DNA from: Acidobacteriota bacterium
GTDB taxonomy: Bacteria > Acidobacteriota > Terriglobia > Versatilivoradales > Versatilivoraceae
Direction of reading: 5' to 3'
Length of the DNA: 7,094 nucleotides
Assembly (NCBI GenBank): GCA_026706225.1
Contig: JAPOZE010000630.1
Span: 1 to 7,094, forward strand
Position 1 is the first letter of the stretch. Every line of letters begins with the position of its first letter. The notes under the pieces were generated by a model. That model ran no database searches, had not been told where the DNA came from, and was given only the letters and a program-made list of their open reading frames with translations. Shown in pieces: positions 1 to 6,255 of the stretch. Position numbers and translations under genes: made by a program.

Positions 1-312
1 CCCCTGGTTCCCACCACCCCGCTGGTGTTGCTGGCGGCCTACTTTTTCTCCAGAAGCTCGCCTCGGATTCACCGATGGTTGCGAGCCCACCGGCGTTTCG
101 GGCCCATACTGCGCAACTGGGAAAACGGACAGGTGATCCGCCCCGGGGCCAAGGCGGCCTCGGTGGTGCTGATGTTCGGCCTGGTCGGCTACAGCGTGTG
201 GTTCGTGGTCCGGTCGCCCTACCTCCAGGCGCTGCTGATCCTTGTCAGCCTCGGCGTGGCCCTGTTCGTTCTCAGCCGTCCCTCGACGCCACCGCCGTGC
301 AGCCCCAGGTAG
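1..312 (+). CDS. DUF454 (YbaN-like) inner-membrane protein, 3' part
   Basis: The reading frame is open from the first base and ends with TAG at 310-312, so 103 C-terminal residues are visible and the N-terminus lies outside the window. The visible start, PLVPTTPLVLLAAYFFSRSS followed by PRIHRWL, matches the core signature of the DUF454/YbaN family (E. coli YbaN has [25 protein letters not shown]). A basic stretch and RNWENG follow, then two hydrophobic segments (about residues 47-62 and 68-82 of the visible part), as expected for this small inner-membrane family. The first membrane segment of the family would be in the missing part. An internal GTG at 25 could initiate, but it would cut the conserved motif and is not the natural start. 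The family has no firmly established biochemical role. No terminator is evident downstream. The family call is confident; the function is unknown. Confidence 0.85.
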   Translation, partial: PLVPTTPLVLLAAYFFSRSSPRIHRWLRAHRRFGPILRNWENGQVIRPGAKAASVVLMFGLVGYSVWFVVRSPYLQALLILVSLGVALFVLSRPSTPPPCSPR

Positions 313-380
313 CCGTTCCGCCGGCAGGGTGGCCGGGTGCCCCATCGCAGGGAAACTGAGCGACACGCTACGGCAGAGCA

Positions 381-407
381 TGCGGGCGGGACGCCCGCGC
401 TCCCGGG
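381..407 (+). repeat. Interspersed GC-rich hairpin repeat, copy 1
   Basis: The 27-base unit begins TGCGGGCGGGACGCC and ends GCGCTCCCGGG, with a C between. Its left part forms a perfect 7-bp stem, GCGGGCG (382-388) with CGCCCGC (392-398), closed by a GGA loop. A second copy lies in opposite orientation at 6091-6117 and matches at 26 of 27 positions. The position between genes, palindromic core and more than one copy suggest a REP-like or other non-autonomous interspersed element. Which mobile family, if any, is not shown by the window. Confidence 0.7.
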
Positions 408-567
408 TGGGACCGCCTCCCATCGCTTTTGTCCCTCAAGCCGGTGTGCGCCGAGTTTTCGTAACTCAGCCGGTGCCATTGCAGCAGAGCCGTCACGCTT
501 GGTGGGCCTTCGTGGATTTCTCTTTTTCGTTTGTTTCAGCCAAGCGCCGCAGCCTCGGATTTTGAGC

Positions 568-597
568 TTGTCAAGGGCGAAGGAGGCGTGCCAAAAT
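568..597 (+). promoter_or_regulatory. Candidate promoter of tRNA-Val
   Basis: TTGTCA (568-573, 5 of 6 to the sigma-70 -35 consensus) is followed after 18 bases by CAAAAT (592-597, 4 of 6 to the -10). Transcription would start near 604, about 20 bases before the tRNA, and the bases after the -10 are GC-rich, as is usual for stable-RNA promoters. The boxes are imperfect, so this is only a plausible site. Confidence 0.35.
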
Positions 598-624
598 CCC
601 CGGCGAGGATTTCAACCCGGATCG

Positions 625-699
<75 letters not shown>

Positions 700-752
700 T
701 CCCTTTTCTCCCGAAACACCTCATTCCAAAGCTCTCCCGCCTTCAGGCGCCC

Positions 753-781
753 GCAAGGCAAGGTGCCTTGCCGCCGGCGGC
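753..781. repeat. Hairpin plus adjoining perfect palindrome
   Basis: GCAAGGCA (753-760) and TGCCTTGC (764-771) form a perfect 8-bp stem with an AGG loop. It overlaps the perfect 12-bp palindrome GCCGCCGGCGGC (770-781). There is no T-run after the stem, so it is not a classical intrinsic terminator for the tRNA. It may be a structured intergenic repeat or a Rho-type transcript end. Confidence 0.5.
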
Positions 782-813
782 CAGGGGCGACCGGAGTGTG
801 TTCCGCCGGGCGC

Positions 814-835
814 TGACGACGGCGCCGGGTCGTCA
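814..835. repeat. Inverted repeat in tRNA/pgsA spacer
   Basis: TGACGAC (814-820) and GTCGTCA (829-835) are perfect 7-bp arms separated by GGCGCCGG. The site ends 33 bases upstream of the -35 box of the promoter ahead of the phosphatidyltransferase gene, so it could be an upstream binding site or just part of the hairpin-rich spacer. It has no terminator T-run. Confidence 0.4.
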
Positions 836-868
836 TTCGGAGGCTCCGCTCAAGGGCCGGGAATTGCG

Positions 869-898
869 TTGACAGCCTTTCGCACGGCCCGATAACAT
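869..898 (+). promoter_or_regulatory. Sigma-70-type promoter of the pgsA/radical SAM unit
   Basis: A perfect -35 box TTGACA lies at 869-874. Two overlapping -10 candidates follow: GATAAC (891-896, 16-base spacer) and TAACAT (893-898, 18-base spacer), each 4 of 6 to TATAAT. The start of transcription would be near 903-906, leaving a leader of about 40 bases before the ATG at 944. The leader contains the 8-bp palindrome AACCGGTT (918-925). This is the best promoter match seen in the window. Confidence 0.6.
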
Positions 899-943
899 CT
901 CTGCTTTTCTACCGCGGAACCGGTTTTCGGCAGTCCCCTTGCA

Positions 944-1516
944 ATGACCTCCCAACTGCTCACGCCCGCCAATCAGATCACCATTCTGAGAATGGCCTTC
1001 ATACCGGTGTTCGTCAACCTTCTGCTCTACAACCAGCTCGGCTGGGCCTTCTTCGTCTTCCTGCTGGCCGGGGTCACCGATGGCCTGGACGGCCTGATGG
1101 CCCGGTGGCTGCAGCAGAAGACCTCCCTGGGAGCCCTGCTGGATCCCATCGCCGACAAGCTGCTGCTGACCACCGCTTTCGTCGTCCTGTCCATCAAGGG
1201 CATGGAACTGCCCAACCTGATACCCCTATGGCTCACCATCCTGGTCCTCAGCCGGGATGTGTTTCTGATCGTAAGCACGCTCATCATTCTGTTGATGACC
1301 GGTCATCGCAACTTTCCTCCCTCCATTTACGGCAAGGCCGCCACGCTCATTCAGATCGTCACCCTGACCCTGGTGCTGCTCTTCAACTACCTGGAGACCG
1401 TTCCCCAGTGGCTTTGGGTGCTTTACCCGGTCACGGGAGCCATTACGGTCTTCTCCGGACTGCACTATATTTACAGGGGGAAGAGAATGGTCTCCGAGGG
1501 ACCGGCTCCGGCCTGA
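944..1516 (+). CDS. pgsA: CDP-alcohol phosphatidyltransferase, PgsA type
   Basis: This 190-residue integral membrane enzyme carries the full CDP-alcohol phosphotransferase signature D-x2-DG-x2-AR-x8-G-x3-D-x3-D, visible as D46, D49, G50, A53, R54, G63, D67 and D71. The acidic residues bind the divalent metals and the CDP-alcohol; the last Asp is the catalytic base in the family. Size, an N-terminal LTPANQITILR like that of PgsA proteins, and about six hydrophobic segments fit CDP-diacylglycerol-glycerol-3-phosphate 3-phosphatidyltransferase. That enzyme makes phosphatidylglycerophosphate, the committed step to phosphatidylglycerol and cardiolipin, in the inner membrane. Other headgroup acceptors cannot be excluded from sequence alone. 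The ATG at 944 sits just before the conserved N-terminus but has no clear Shine-Dalgarno. The radical SAM gene starts 32 bases after its stop, probably on the same transcript. Confidence 0.85.
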   Translation: MTSQLLTPANQITILRMAFIPVFVNLLLYNQLGWAFFVFLLAGVTDGLDGLMARWLQQKTSLGALLDPIADKLLLTTAFVVLSIKGMELPNLIPLWLTILVLSRDVFLIVSTLIILLMTGHRNFPPSIYGKAATLIQIVTLTLVLLFNYLETVPQWLWVLYPVTGAITVFSGLHYIYRGKRMVSEGPAPA

Positions 1517-1548
1517 GCCCCGCGCGGGACCCGCTCCGCCCTTCCGCC

Positions 1549-2919
1549 ATGCCCGAAAACAGGTCCATTACGGGAGTTGCCGTCGACAAGGTGGAAGACG
1601 GCTCCATCGCTCAGGAAGTGGGCATCGAACCCGGCGACCGCCTGTTGTCCATCGACCGGCGTGAAGTGGAAGATGCCCTGGACTTCCGCTACTTGAGCTC
1701 ACAGGTCGATCGGGAGCTGACTCTCTCGGTGGCCAAGAAATCGGGAGAACTGTGGGATATCGAGATTGAAAAGGAAGAGGACGAAGACCTGGGCCTCGAG
1801 CTCGAGCCCATCCAGACCCGGATCTGCAAGAACAACTGCATCTTCTGCTTCGTGCACCAGCTTCCGCGCGGCAAGCAGGTTCGCCGCACCTTGAGGATCA
1901 AGGACGAGGACTTCCGGCTCTCGTTCCTGTTCGGCCACTACCTGACCCTCACCAACCTCTCCGAAAGGGACTATCTGCGGATTTTCGAGCAGCGGCTCTC
2001 ACCCCTCTATGTTTCCGTTCACGCCACCGAACCACGGCTGCGCCAATACCTGCTGCAGAACCGCAAGCCCGACGACCTGCTGGGAAACATGCGGCGCCTC
2101 ATTCGGGGCGGCATCCGGCTGCACACCCAGATCGTGCTGATGCCGGGGATCAACGACGGAGCCCACCTGGAAAGAAGCATCGCGGATCTGCTGGAGCTTT
2201 ATCCCCAGGTGATGACCCTGTCGATCGTCCCGGTCGGACTGACGGATCACCGCCAGGGGCTGCCGCGACTGACGCCGGTCGACGCCGACTACGCCCGCAA
2301 GACCATTGCCCATGTCTCCGCCATTCAGGAGCGCATTCGGGAGTCCCACGGAACCCCGTTCTGCTTTCTGGGAGACGAGTTCTTCATCATGGCCTCGCAG
2401 GCCATTCCACCCCGTTCCCACTACGGAGATTTCCCGCTGGTCGAGAACGGGGTGGGCATGGTGCGGACCTTTCTGGACGAGTTCCACCGGGAGATGGAAA
2501 ACCCGTGGGAACCGCCCGCGGCCGCGATTCGCGGCACGGTCGCGACCGGCAGGATCTTCCATCCGATCCTGGAGGACTGCGTTGAAAGAATGAATGGCGT
2601 TCTGGGAACCGACCTGCGGTGCGAGCTGGTGGAAAACCGCTACTTCGGCGGGGGGATCACCGTGGCGGGTCTGCTGACGGGCTCGGACATTTTCACCGGT
2701 CTGAATGGGCGGGTCCACGGAGACTTCGTCATCATTCCCTCGGAATCCATGACCGGGGAAGAAGGCCTGTTTCTGGACGATTGGGTGCGGGCGGACCTGC
2801 AGGAACGACTGGGCGTGCCCGTGCGGGGCGGCGGATTCCACCTGAACGAATTCTTCGAGGCCGTCCTGCAGGGCGCGGGGGAAGGGATGGGGACGAATCC
2901 GGTCGGGGCAGGCCCCTGA
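1549..2919 (+). CDS. PDZ-radical SAM-DUF512 Fe-S oxidoreductase
   Basis: The 456-residue protein has three parts. Residues 5-62 are PDZ-like (GVAVDKVEDGSIAQEVGIEPGD, then RLLSI). Residues 88-260 form a radical SAM domain with the cluster motif C93-KNN-C97-IF-C100, which would hold a [4Fe-4S] cluster and S-adenosylmethionine. Residues 270-440 match DUF512, with FLGDEFFIMA, YGDFPLVENGVGMVR, RYFGGGITVAGLLTGSDI and GLFLDDW. The architecture is that of the conserved family annotated as a NifB/MoaA-like Fe-S oxidoreductase (TIGR03279-like); its substrate and product are not established. No signal peptide is seen, so it is probably cytoplasmic. The same frame stays open back to 1105, but that part overlaps the phosphatidyltransferase gene and reads as non-protein sequence, so the ATG at 1549, just ahead of the PDZ part, is chosen. 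It has no clear Shine-Dalgarno, which fits translation following on from the upstream gene. Confidence 0.85.
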   Translation: MPENRSITGVAVDKVEDGSIAQEVGIEPGDRLLSIDRREVEDALDFRYLSSQVDRELTLSVAKKSGELWDIEIEKEEDEDLGLELEPIQTRICKNNCIFCFVHQLPRGKQVRRTLRIKDEDFRLSFLFGHYLTLTNLSERDYLRIFEQRLSPLYVSVHATEPRLRQYLLQNRKPDDLLGNMRRLIRGGIRLHTQIVLMPGINDGAHLERSIADLLELYPQVMTLSIVPVGLTDHRQGLPRLTPVDADYARKTIAHVSAIQERIRESHGTPFCFLGDEFFIMASQAIPPRSHYGDFPLVENGVGMVRTFLDEFHREMENPWEPPAAAIRGTVATGRIFHPILEDCVERMNGVLGTDLRCELVENRYFGGGITVAGLLTGSDIFTGLNGRVHGDFVIIPSESMTGEEGLFLDDWVRADLQERLGVPVRGGGFHLNEFFEAVLQGAGEGMGTNPVGAGP

Positions 2920-2920
2920 A

Positions 2921-4042
2921 TCAGGATTCGAAGACGCTGTGCTTGAATCCTCGCTTGGCCTGGTTCAGGGCGGAATGAATGCTCAGAAACTCACCCACGT
3001 TCTCCATGGTCAGCAGGCCCGAAAGGCGGCCGTTTCGGATCACGGGCATGGTGCGGCACTTGCACTTCTGCAGCCGGACAAATGCCAGCTCCAGCATTTC
3101 GGTGGCCTCCACCATCTGAAAATCCCGCCGCATCACCGAGGACACCGGGGTGCTCAAGCCCTGCTTGGCCAGGGCCACCAGCAGGTCGGACCGCGTCAGG
3201 ACTCCCACCACCCGGTCGCCCTCAACCACCGGAAAATCCTGCTGAGAGCCGGCCAGAATCTCGTCCACCGCCTGGCCCAGGGAGTCGTAGGGAGAAAGCG
3301 TGCGAAACTTGGTGACCATGGAGTGGCTGACCGGAATCCCCCCCAGGGCCGACCTCATCCCCACCAGGGATGCTTCCTGCTGGGCGCCCATCCAGACGAA
3401 CAGGGCCACAAACAAAAGGAAGGGATTCCAGGAATAGAGTCCGATGAATCCGAACAGAAAGGCCATTCCCTGGCCGAGGCCGGAGGCGATCTGGGTGGCC
3501 CGCAGGTAGTCCATTCTCATGGCCAGCAGCGCCCGCAACACCCGGCCGCCGTCCATGGGGAAGGCCGGCAACATGTTGAACCCTGCCAGAATCAGGTTGA
3601 CCGCCATCAGAATCGGCAGGAACGACCCGAAAGTGAGTTGATCGAAGGCGACACGTTCCAGGGCGCCCCACTGATTGGTTACCATCAACACGCTAGCCAG
3701 CGTCAACGCAATGACGATGTTGACGGCCGGGCCGGCCAGCGCCACCCAAAGTTCCTGCCATGGGTCCTCCGGCATCCGTTCCAGGCGGGCCACGCCCCCA
3801 ATGGGCAGGAGCGTGATGTCCCGGGTGGCGATCCCGTACCTGCGGGCGGTCAGGGCGTGACCGAACTCGTGAAGCACGATGCAGACGAACAGGGCCAGGA
3901 TGAAGAGGACCCCCGACAGGGCCGCGCCGGGACCTCCCGCCTTCCAGTGGACAATGGCGAAATAACCGATAATCAGCAGAAAGGTCGCATGGATGTAGAC
4001 CCCGATGCCCGCGTATTCGCCGATTTTCCACGACCACTTCAT
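2921..4042 (-). CDS. Site-2 protease family (M50) membrane metalloprotease with CBS pair
   Basis: This 373-residue protein is a zinc intramembrane protease of the SpoIVFB/S2P group. The zinc-binding HExxH motif is H58-E59-F60-G61-H62 in a membrane segment, and the third ligand is D164 in NMLPAFPMDGGR (156-167), the family's NxxPxxxxDGG motif. The N-terminal half has about six hydrophobic segments. Residues about 238-290 and 300-355 form two CBS domains, which in this family face the cytoplasm and usually sense adenine nucleotides to control proteolysis. All catalytic residues are present. The substrate is unknown: no anti-sigma factor or sigma factor lies nearby. The start is ATG at 4040-4042, preceded by GGGAG at 4 bases and a perfect AGGAGG at 13 bases. 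It converges on the radical SAM gene with one base between stops and diverges from the EamA gene. Confidence 0.9.
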   Translation of the reverse strand: MKWSWKIGEYAGIGVYIHATFLLIIGYFAIVHWKAGGPGAALSGVLFILALFVCIVLHEFGHALTARRYGIATRDITLLPIGGVARLERMPEDPWQELWVALAGPAVNIVIALTLASVLMVTNQWGALERVAFDQLTFGSFLPILMAVNLILAGFNMLPAFPMDGGRVLRALLAMRMDYLRATQIASGLGQGMAFLFGFIGLYSWNPFLLFVALFVWMGAQQEASLVGMRSALGGIPVSHSMVTKFRTLSPYDSLGQAVDEILAGSQQDFPVVEGDRVVGVLTRSDLLVALAKQGLSTPVSSVMRRDFQMVEATEMLELAFVRLQKCKCRTMPVIRNGRLSGLLTMENVGEFLSIHSALNQAKRGFKHSVFES

Positions 4043-4055
4043 GGGACTCCCGTTC

Positions 4056-4061
4056 CCTCCT
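4056..4061 (-). promoter_or_regulatory. Shine-Dalgarno of the M50 protease gene
   Basis: On the minus strand AGGAGG lies 13 bases before the ATG, longer than ideal, and a second, weaker GGGAG lies 4 bases before it. No in-frame start codon lies between them, so both support the start at 4042. Confidence 0.5.
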
Positions 4062-4085
4062 GAGGATCTTCACCGGCACGACTTG

Positions 4086-4100
4086 GCCGGACTGTCCGGC
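4086..4100. promoter_or_regulatory. Dyad (possible operator) in divergent spacer
   Basis: GCCGGAC-T-GTCCGGC is a perfect 7-1-7 inverted repeat lying between the protease and exporter genes. If the -10-like box at 4128-4133 is real, the dyad lies about 20 bases inside the protease transcript, where a bound repressor could block it. It could equally act as a small RNA hairpin in the leader. No candidate regulator gene is in the window. Confidence 0.35.
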
Positions 4101-4127
4101 ATCGCTGGCCACCACCGGGGAAACACC

Positions 4128-4133
4128 ATTTTA
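4128..4133 (-). promoter_or_regulatory. Possible -10 box for the M50 protease gene
   Basis: On the minus strand this reads TAAAAT, 5 of 6 to the sigma-70 -10 consensus, in an otherwise GC-rich spacer. The bases 17-18 upstream (TGGCGA or GTGGCG) are a poor -35 match. Transcription would start near 4121, giving a leader of about 78 bases. Confidence 0.25.
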
Positions 4134-4203
4134 GACGCGTCGGGGCCGATTCGCCACCCGGTGCGCGGCCGTGGAGAGGCATAACCTGTTCGGGACTGTT
4201 CGG

Positions 4204-5112
4204 ATGATGGATCCAGCCAAGCGGCAAGAAATGCGGAAGGGCTTTTCCACCCACAGGATTTCCGGAGCCCTGCTGATGGCGCTGGCCACGCTGCTGGTGA
4301 CCGGCATGGTGATCTGTGTTCGGATGGTCCCCGGCCGGCTGCACCCCTTTCAACTGGCTTTCTTCCGCAACTTCTTCGGACTGGCGGCGCTGTTTGCCTG
4401 GCAGTCCGGCAGCGGGCCCGGATTCCTGAAAACCCGCCGGCTCCGGCTTCACCTGGGGCGAGGGGTCTTCAACCTGCTGGCCATGCTGGCTTTCTACTCG
4501 GCCGTTTTCATCACCCCGATGGCCTCCATCGCGGCCCTCAACTTCACGTCGCCCCTGTTCGCCTCCCTGCTGGCCATCCTGGTGCTGAAGGAGCCTTTCC
4601 GGCTGCGCCGGCTGGTGGTGATCGCCATCGGAATGGCAGGCGCCGCCATCATCCTGCGGTCCGGGATTCAGGCCATCGGTTGGGGGCCGCCGCTCATCCT
4701 CGTTTCAGCCATGATGTGGGCGGTCTCGCTGATTTTCATCAAGGCGCTGTCCCGCACCGATTCCAGCCTGACCATCGCCACCTACATGGTGATTGTCACC
4801 ACTCCGTTTTCTCTGCTGGCAGCCGTCCCGGTGTGGCAGTGGCCCGGCGGCGAGCAGCTCTTCTGGATGCTGCTGGTGGGTCTGCTGGGATCCGCGGGAC
4901 AGATCTGCCTGGCCCAGGCCTTCAAGATGGCCGAGGCCTCGTCGGTGCTTCCCTTCGACTTCCTGCAACTGATCTGGGCCGCATTGCTGGGTTTCCTGGT
5001 CTTCGGAGAGGTGCCCGACCGCTGGGTATGGGTGGGGGGAACCCTGATCTTCCTCAGCTCCACCTATCTGGCCCTCAGGGAATCGGGAAGCTCGGAGGTC
5101 TCCGTCCCGTGA
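4204..5112 (+). CDS. EamA family (DMT superfamily) transporter
   Basis: The protein, 302 residues from the ATG at 4204, has ten predicted hydrophobic segments in two tandem EamA repeats, about residues 20-153 and 162-292. Recognisable family features are HPFQLAFFRNFFGLAALF in the first repeat, PMASIAALNFTSPLFASLLA with LVLKEPFRLRR at its end, and LAQAFKMAEASSVLPFDFLQ with FGEVPDRWVWVGG in the second. This is the usual length and topology of inner-membrane drug/metabolite transporters, which mostly export amino acids or other small metabolites; the substrate cannot be read from sequence. The start is uncertain: ATG at 4204 or 4207 is preferred, but GTG at 4171 and ATG at 4231 are also in frame and none has a strong Shine-Dalgarno. 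It diverges from the protease gene and is followed after 102 bases by a dehydrogenase with its own ribosome site. Confidence 0.85.
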   Translation: MMDPAKRQEMRKGFSTHRISGALLMALATLLVTGMVICVRMVPGRLHPFQLAFFRNFFGLAALFAWQSGSGPGFLKTRRLRLHLGRGVFNLLAMLAFYSAVFITPMASIAALNFTSPLFASLLAILVLKEPFRLRRLVVIAIGMAGAAIILRSGIQAIGWGPPLILVSAMMWAVSLIFIKALSRTDSSLTIATYMVIVTTPFSLLAAVPVWQWPGGEQLFWMLLVGLLGSAGQICLAQAFKMAEASSVLPFDFLQLIWAALLGFLVFGEVPDRWVWVGGTLIFLSSTYLALRESGSSEVSVP

Positions 5113-5136
5113 GACCCGCGGTTTGCTCGAATGCCG

Positions 5137-5165
5137 TTGGCGGGTGACGGGGCTTGTGTCAGAAT
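5137..5165 (+). promoter_or_regulatory. Weak candidate promoter of the SDR gene
   Basis: TTGGCG (5137-5142) and CAGAAT (5160-5165) are each 4 of 6 to the sigma-70 boxes, with an ideal 17-base spacer. The start would be near 5172, about 43 bases before the ATG. Read-through from the EamA gene is equally possible because no terminator lies between them. Confidence 0.25.
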
Positions 5166-5200
5166 TGGGATCCTTCACCGGGTGGAAGAAACTGCCAAAC

Positions 5201-5205
5201 GAGGT
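5201..5205 (+). promoter_or_regulatory. Shine-Dalgarno of the SDR gene
   Basis: GAGGT lies 9 bases before the ATG at 5215. It favours this start over a possible in-frame ATG at 5131, whose extra 28 residues do not resemble the SDR family. Confidence 0.65.
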
Positions 5206-5214
5206 CGAGCGTCA

Positions 5215-5976
5215 ATGAAACTCAAGAACAAAGTCGCCATTGTCACCGGTTCATCCCGCGGGATCGGCCGCGCCACCGCCATCGAGCTGGCCAGGAACGG
5301 CGCCGACGTCGCCGTGAACGCCTACAGCCACCCGGAGGAGGGGCACGAAGTGGTTCGGGAAATCCAGGGGCTGGGACGCCGCTCCTTCCTGTTTCAGGGA
5401 AGCGTGGCCGATCGGACCCAGGACGAAGCCATGGTTCGGGAGACGGTGGAGAGGCTGGGGCGGCTGGACATCATGGTTGCCAACGCGGCCTACAGCATCC
5501 GCAAGCCCTTCCTCGAGATGGAGGTCGAGGAGGTGGAGAAGACCTGGGGCGTGACGCTGTGGGGCGTCTTCCACTGCTGCCAACTGGCCGCCCGCCAGAT
5601 GGTGAAGCAGGGGGACGGCGGCAGCATCGCCATCGTGAGCTCGGTGCACGCCTTTCGACCCTACGCCCTTTCCACCGCCTACAACGGCGCCAAGGCCGCC
5701 ATCAATCACATGGCGGCGACCTGGGCGGCAGAGCTGGCCCGATACAGGATCCGGGTGAACGTGCTGGAGCCCGGCTGGATCGACACTCCCGGAGAACGCG
5801 CCTACTCCTCGGACGAGCAGATCAAGGAACGGGGCAGCAAGCTGCTGATGGGCCGGCTGGGCACCTCCGAAGAGATGGCCAAGGCCATCCTGTTCATGGT
5901 TTCGGAAGAGGATGCTTCCTACATGACCGGAAGCTGCCTTCGGGTGGATGGAGGATTCGTCCTGCCCAAGCCCTGA
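5215..5976 (+). CDS. SDR family NAD(P)-dependent oxidoreductase
   Basis: This 253-residue protein is a classical short-chain dehydrogenase/reductase, a soluble Rossmann-fold enzyme of the usual 250-residue size. The cofactor motif TGSSRGIG is at residues 11-18. The catalytic Ser is S143 (VSSVHA) and the YxxxK pair is Y156 and K160 (AYNGAK). The PGW turn at 186-188 and the C-terminal SYMTGSCLRVDGGF are typical of the FabG/glucose-dehydrogenase-like branch. Two usual positions differ. The NNAG motif reads ANAAY (89-93), and the fourth catalytic-tetrad residue, normally Asn in a V-N-x-x-G-x-F context, is T114 (VTLWGVF). The Asp that normally contacts adenine (D-V) is S63. The substrate cannot be assigned. 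ATG at 5215 has a Shine-Dalgarno and starts exactly at the family N-terminus. No neighbour suggests a shared pathway. Confidence 0.88.
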   Translation: MKLKNKVAIVTGSSRGIGRATAIELARNGADVAVNAYSHPEEGHEVVREIQGLGRRSFLFQGSVADRTQDEAMVRETVERLGRLDIMVANAAYSIRKPFLEMEVEEVEKTWGVTLWGVFHCCQLAARQMVKQGDGGSIAIVSSVHAFRPYALSTAYNGAKAAINHMAATWAAELARYRIRVNVLEPGWIDTPGERAYSSDEQIKERGSKLLMGRLGTSEEMAKAILFMVSEEDASYMTGSCLRVDGGFVLPKP

Positions 5977-6090
5977 CCGGCTCCGTTTCCCGCCGCTGAG
6001 GACAAATGGGTTTCCTTCAACTACAAGCGGAGCCAAGTTGCTTCCGCAAGTCTGTTTCCCCGGCGTGACGACCTCAGCGGACGATGGCTT

Positions 6091-6117
6091 CCCGGGAGCG
6101 CCGGCGTCCCGCCCGCA
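6091..6117 (-). repeat. Interspersed GC-rich hairpin repeat, copy 2 (inverted)
   Basis: Read on the minus strand, these 27 bases match the copy at 381-407 at 26 positions; the one change (C to G) falls at position 16, in the right arm of the hairpin, and breaks one stem pair. The copy lies in the 279-base spacer between the SDR gene and the last gene. That spacer (5977-6255) holds no convincing gene. It also has a long-range inverted pair GGCTCCG (5979-5985) / CGGAGCC (6028-6034), which has no T-run and is not a convincing terminator. Confidence 0.7.
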
Positions 6118-6255
6118 CAAAGACTGGCAATGCCTCGCCCATCTCCCCCAACTGGATCAACCGGGAGCAGCGCCATGGCTCTCCTTCCGGCTGGTCCCGG
6201 CGAAGGAGTTCAGCCGGCCGTGGCAACGCGCCCTTTTTCACGGTTTTTGGCCCCC

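Larger units (their letters stand above)
313..624. other. Non-coding stretch between the DUF454 gene and tRNA-Val
   Basis: No reading frame here looks like a real protein: the short overlapping frames are rich in Arg, Pro, Gly and Ala and resemble nothing I know. The stretch contains one copy of a 27-bp interspersed hairpin repeat (381-407). It also has a loose inverted repeat (arms 496-502 and 540-546, CGCTTGG/CCAAGCG) around a T-rich centre, a candidate tRNA promoter (568-597) and a small hairpin (arms 594-599 and 607-612, AAATCC/GGATTT). No clear intrinsic terminator for the upstream gene was found. Confidence 0.6.

Noticed and set aside
1105..1548. Upstream extension of the radical SAM frame giving a 604-residue protein
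   Set aside because: It lies inside the phosphatidyltransferase gene in another frame and reads as His/Arg/Pro/Ser-rich non-family sequence. The PDZ part starts right after the ATG at 1549.
1999..2841. 280-codon open frame on the minus strand opposite the radical SAM gene
   Set aside because: High GC keeps the antisense frame open; the composition is unlike a real protein and the plus-strand gene has intact family motifs.
2939..4063. 374-codon open frame on the plus strand opposite the protease gene
   Set aside because: It is rich in His, Gln, Gly and Pro, has no recognisable motif, and is the antisense shadow of a gene with full catalytic motifs.
5154..5999. Long frames overlapping the SDR gene, on the plus strand (5154-5999) and minus strand (5251-6120)
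   Set aside because: Both are Gly/Arg/His-rich shadows of the SDR gene, whose own frame has the complete cofactor and catalytic motifs.
5979..6034. GGCTCCG/CGGAGCC pair as terminator of the SDR gene
   Set aside because: The arms are 42 bases apart and no T-run follows, so this does not look like an intrinsic terminator.
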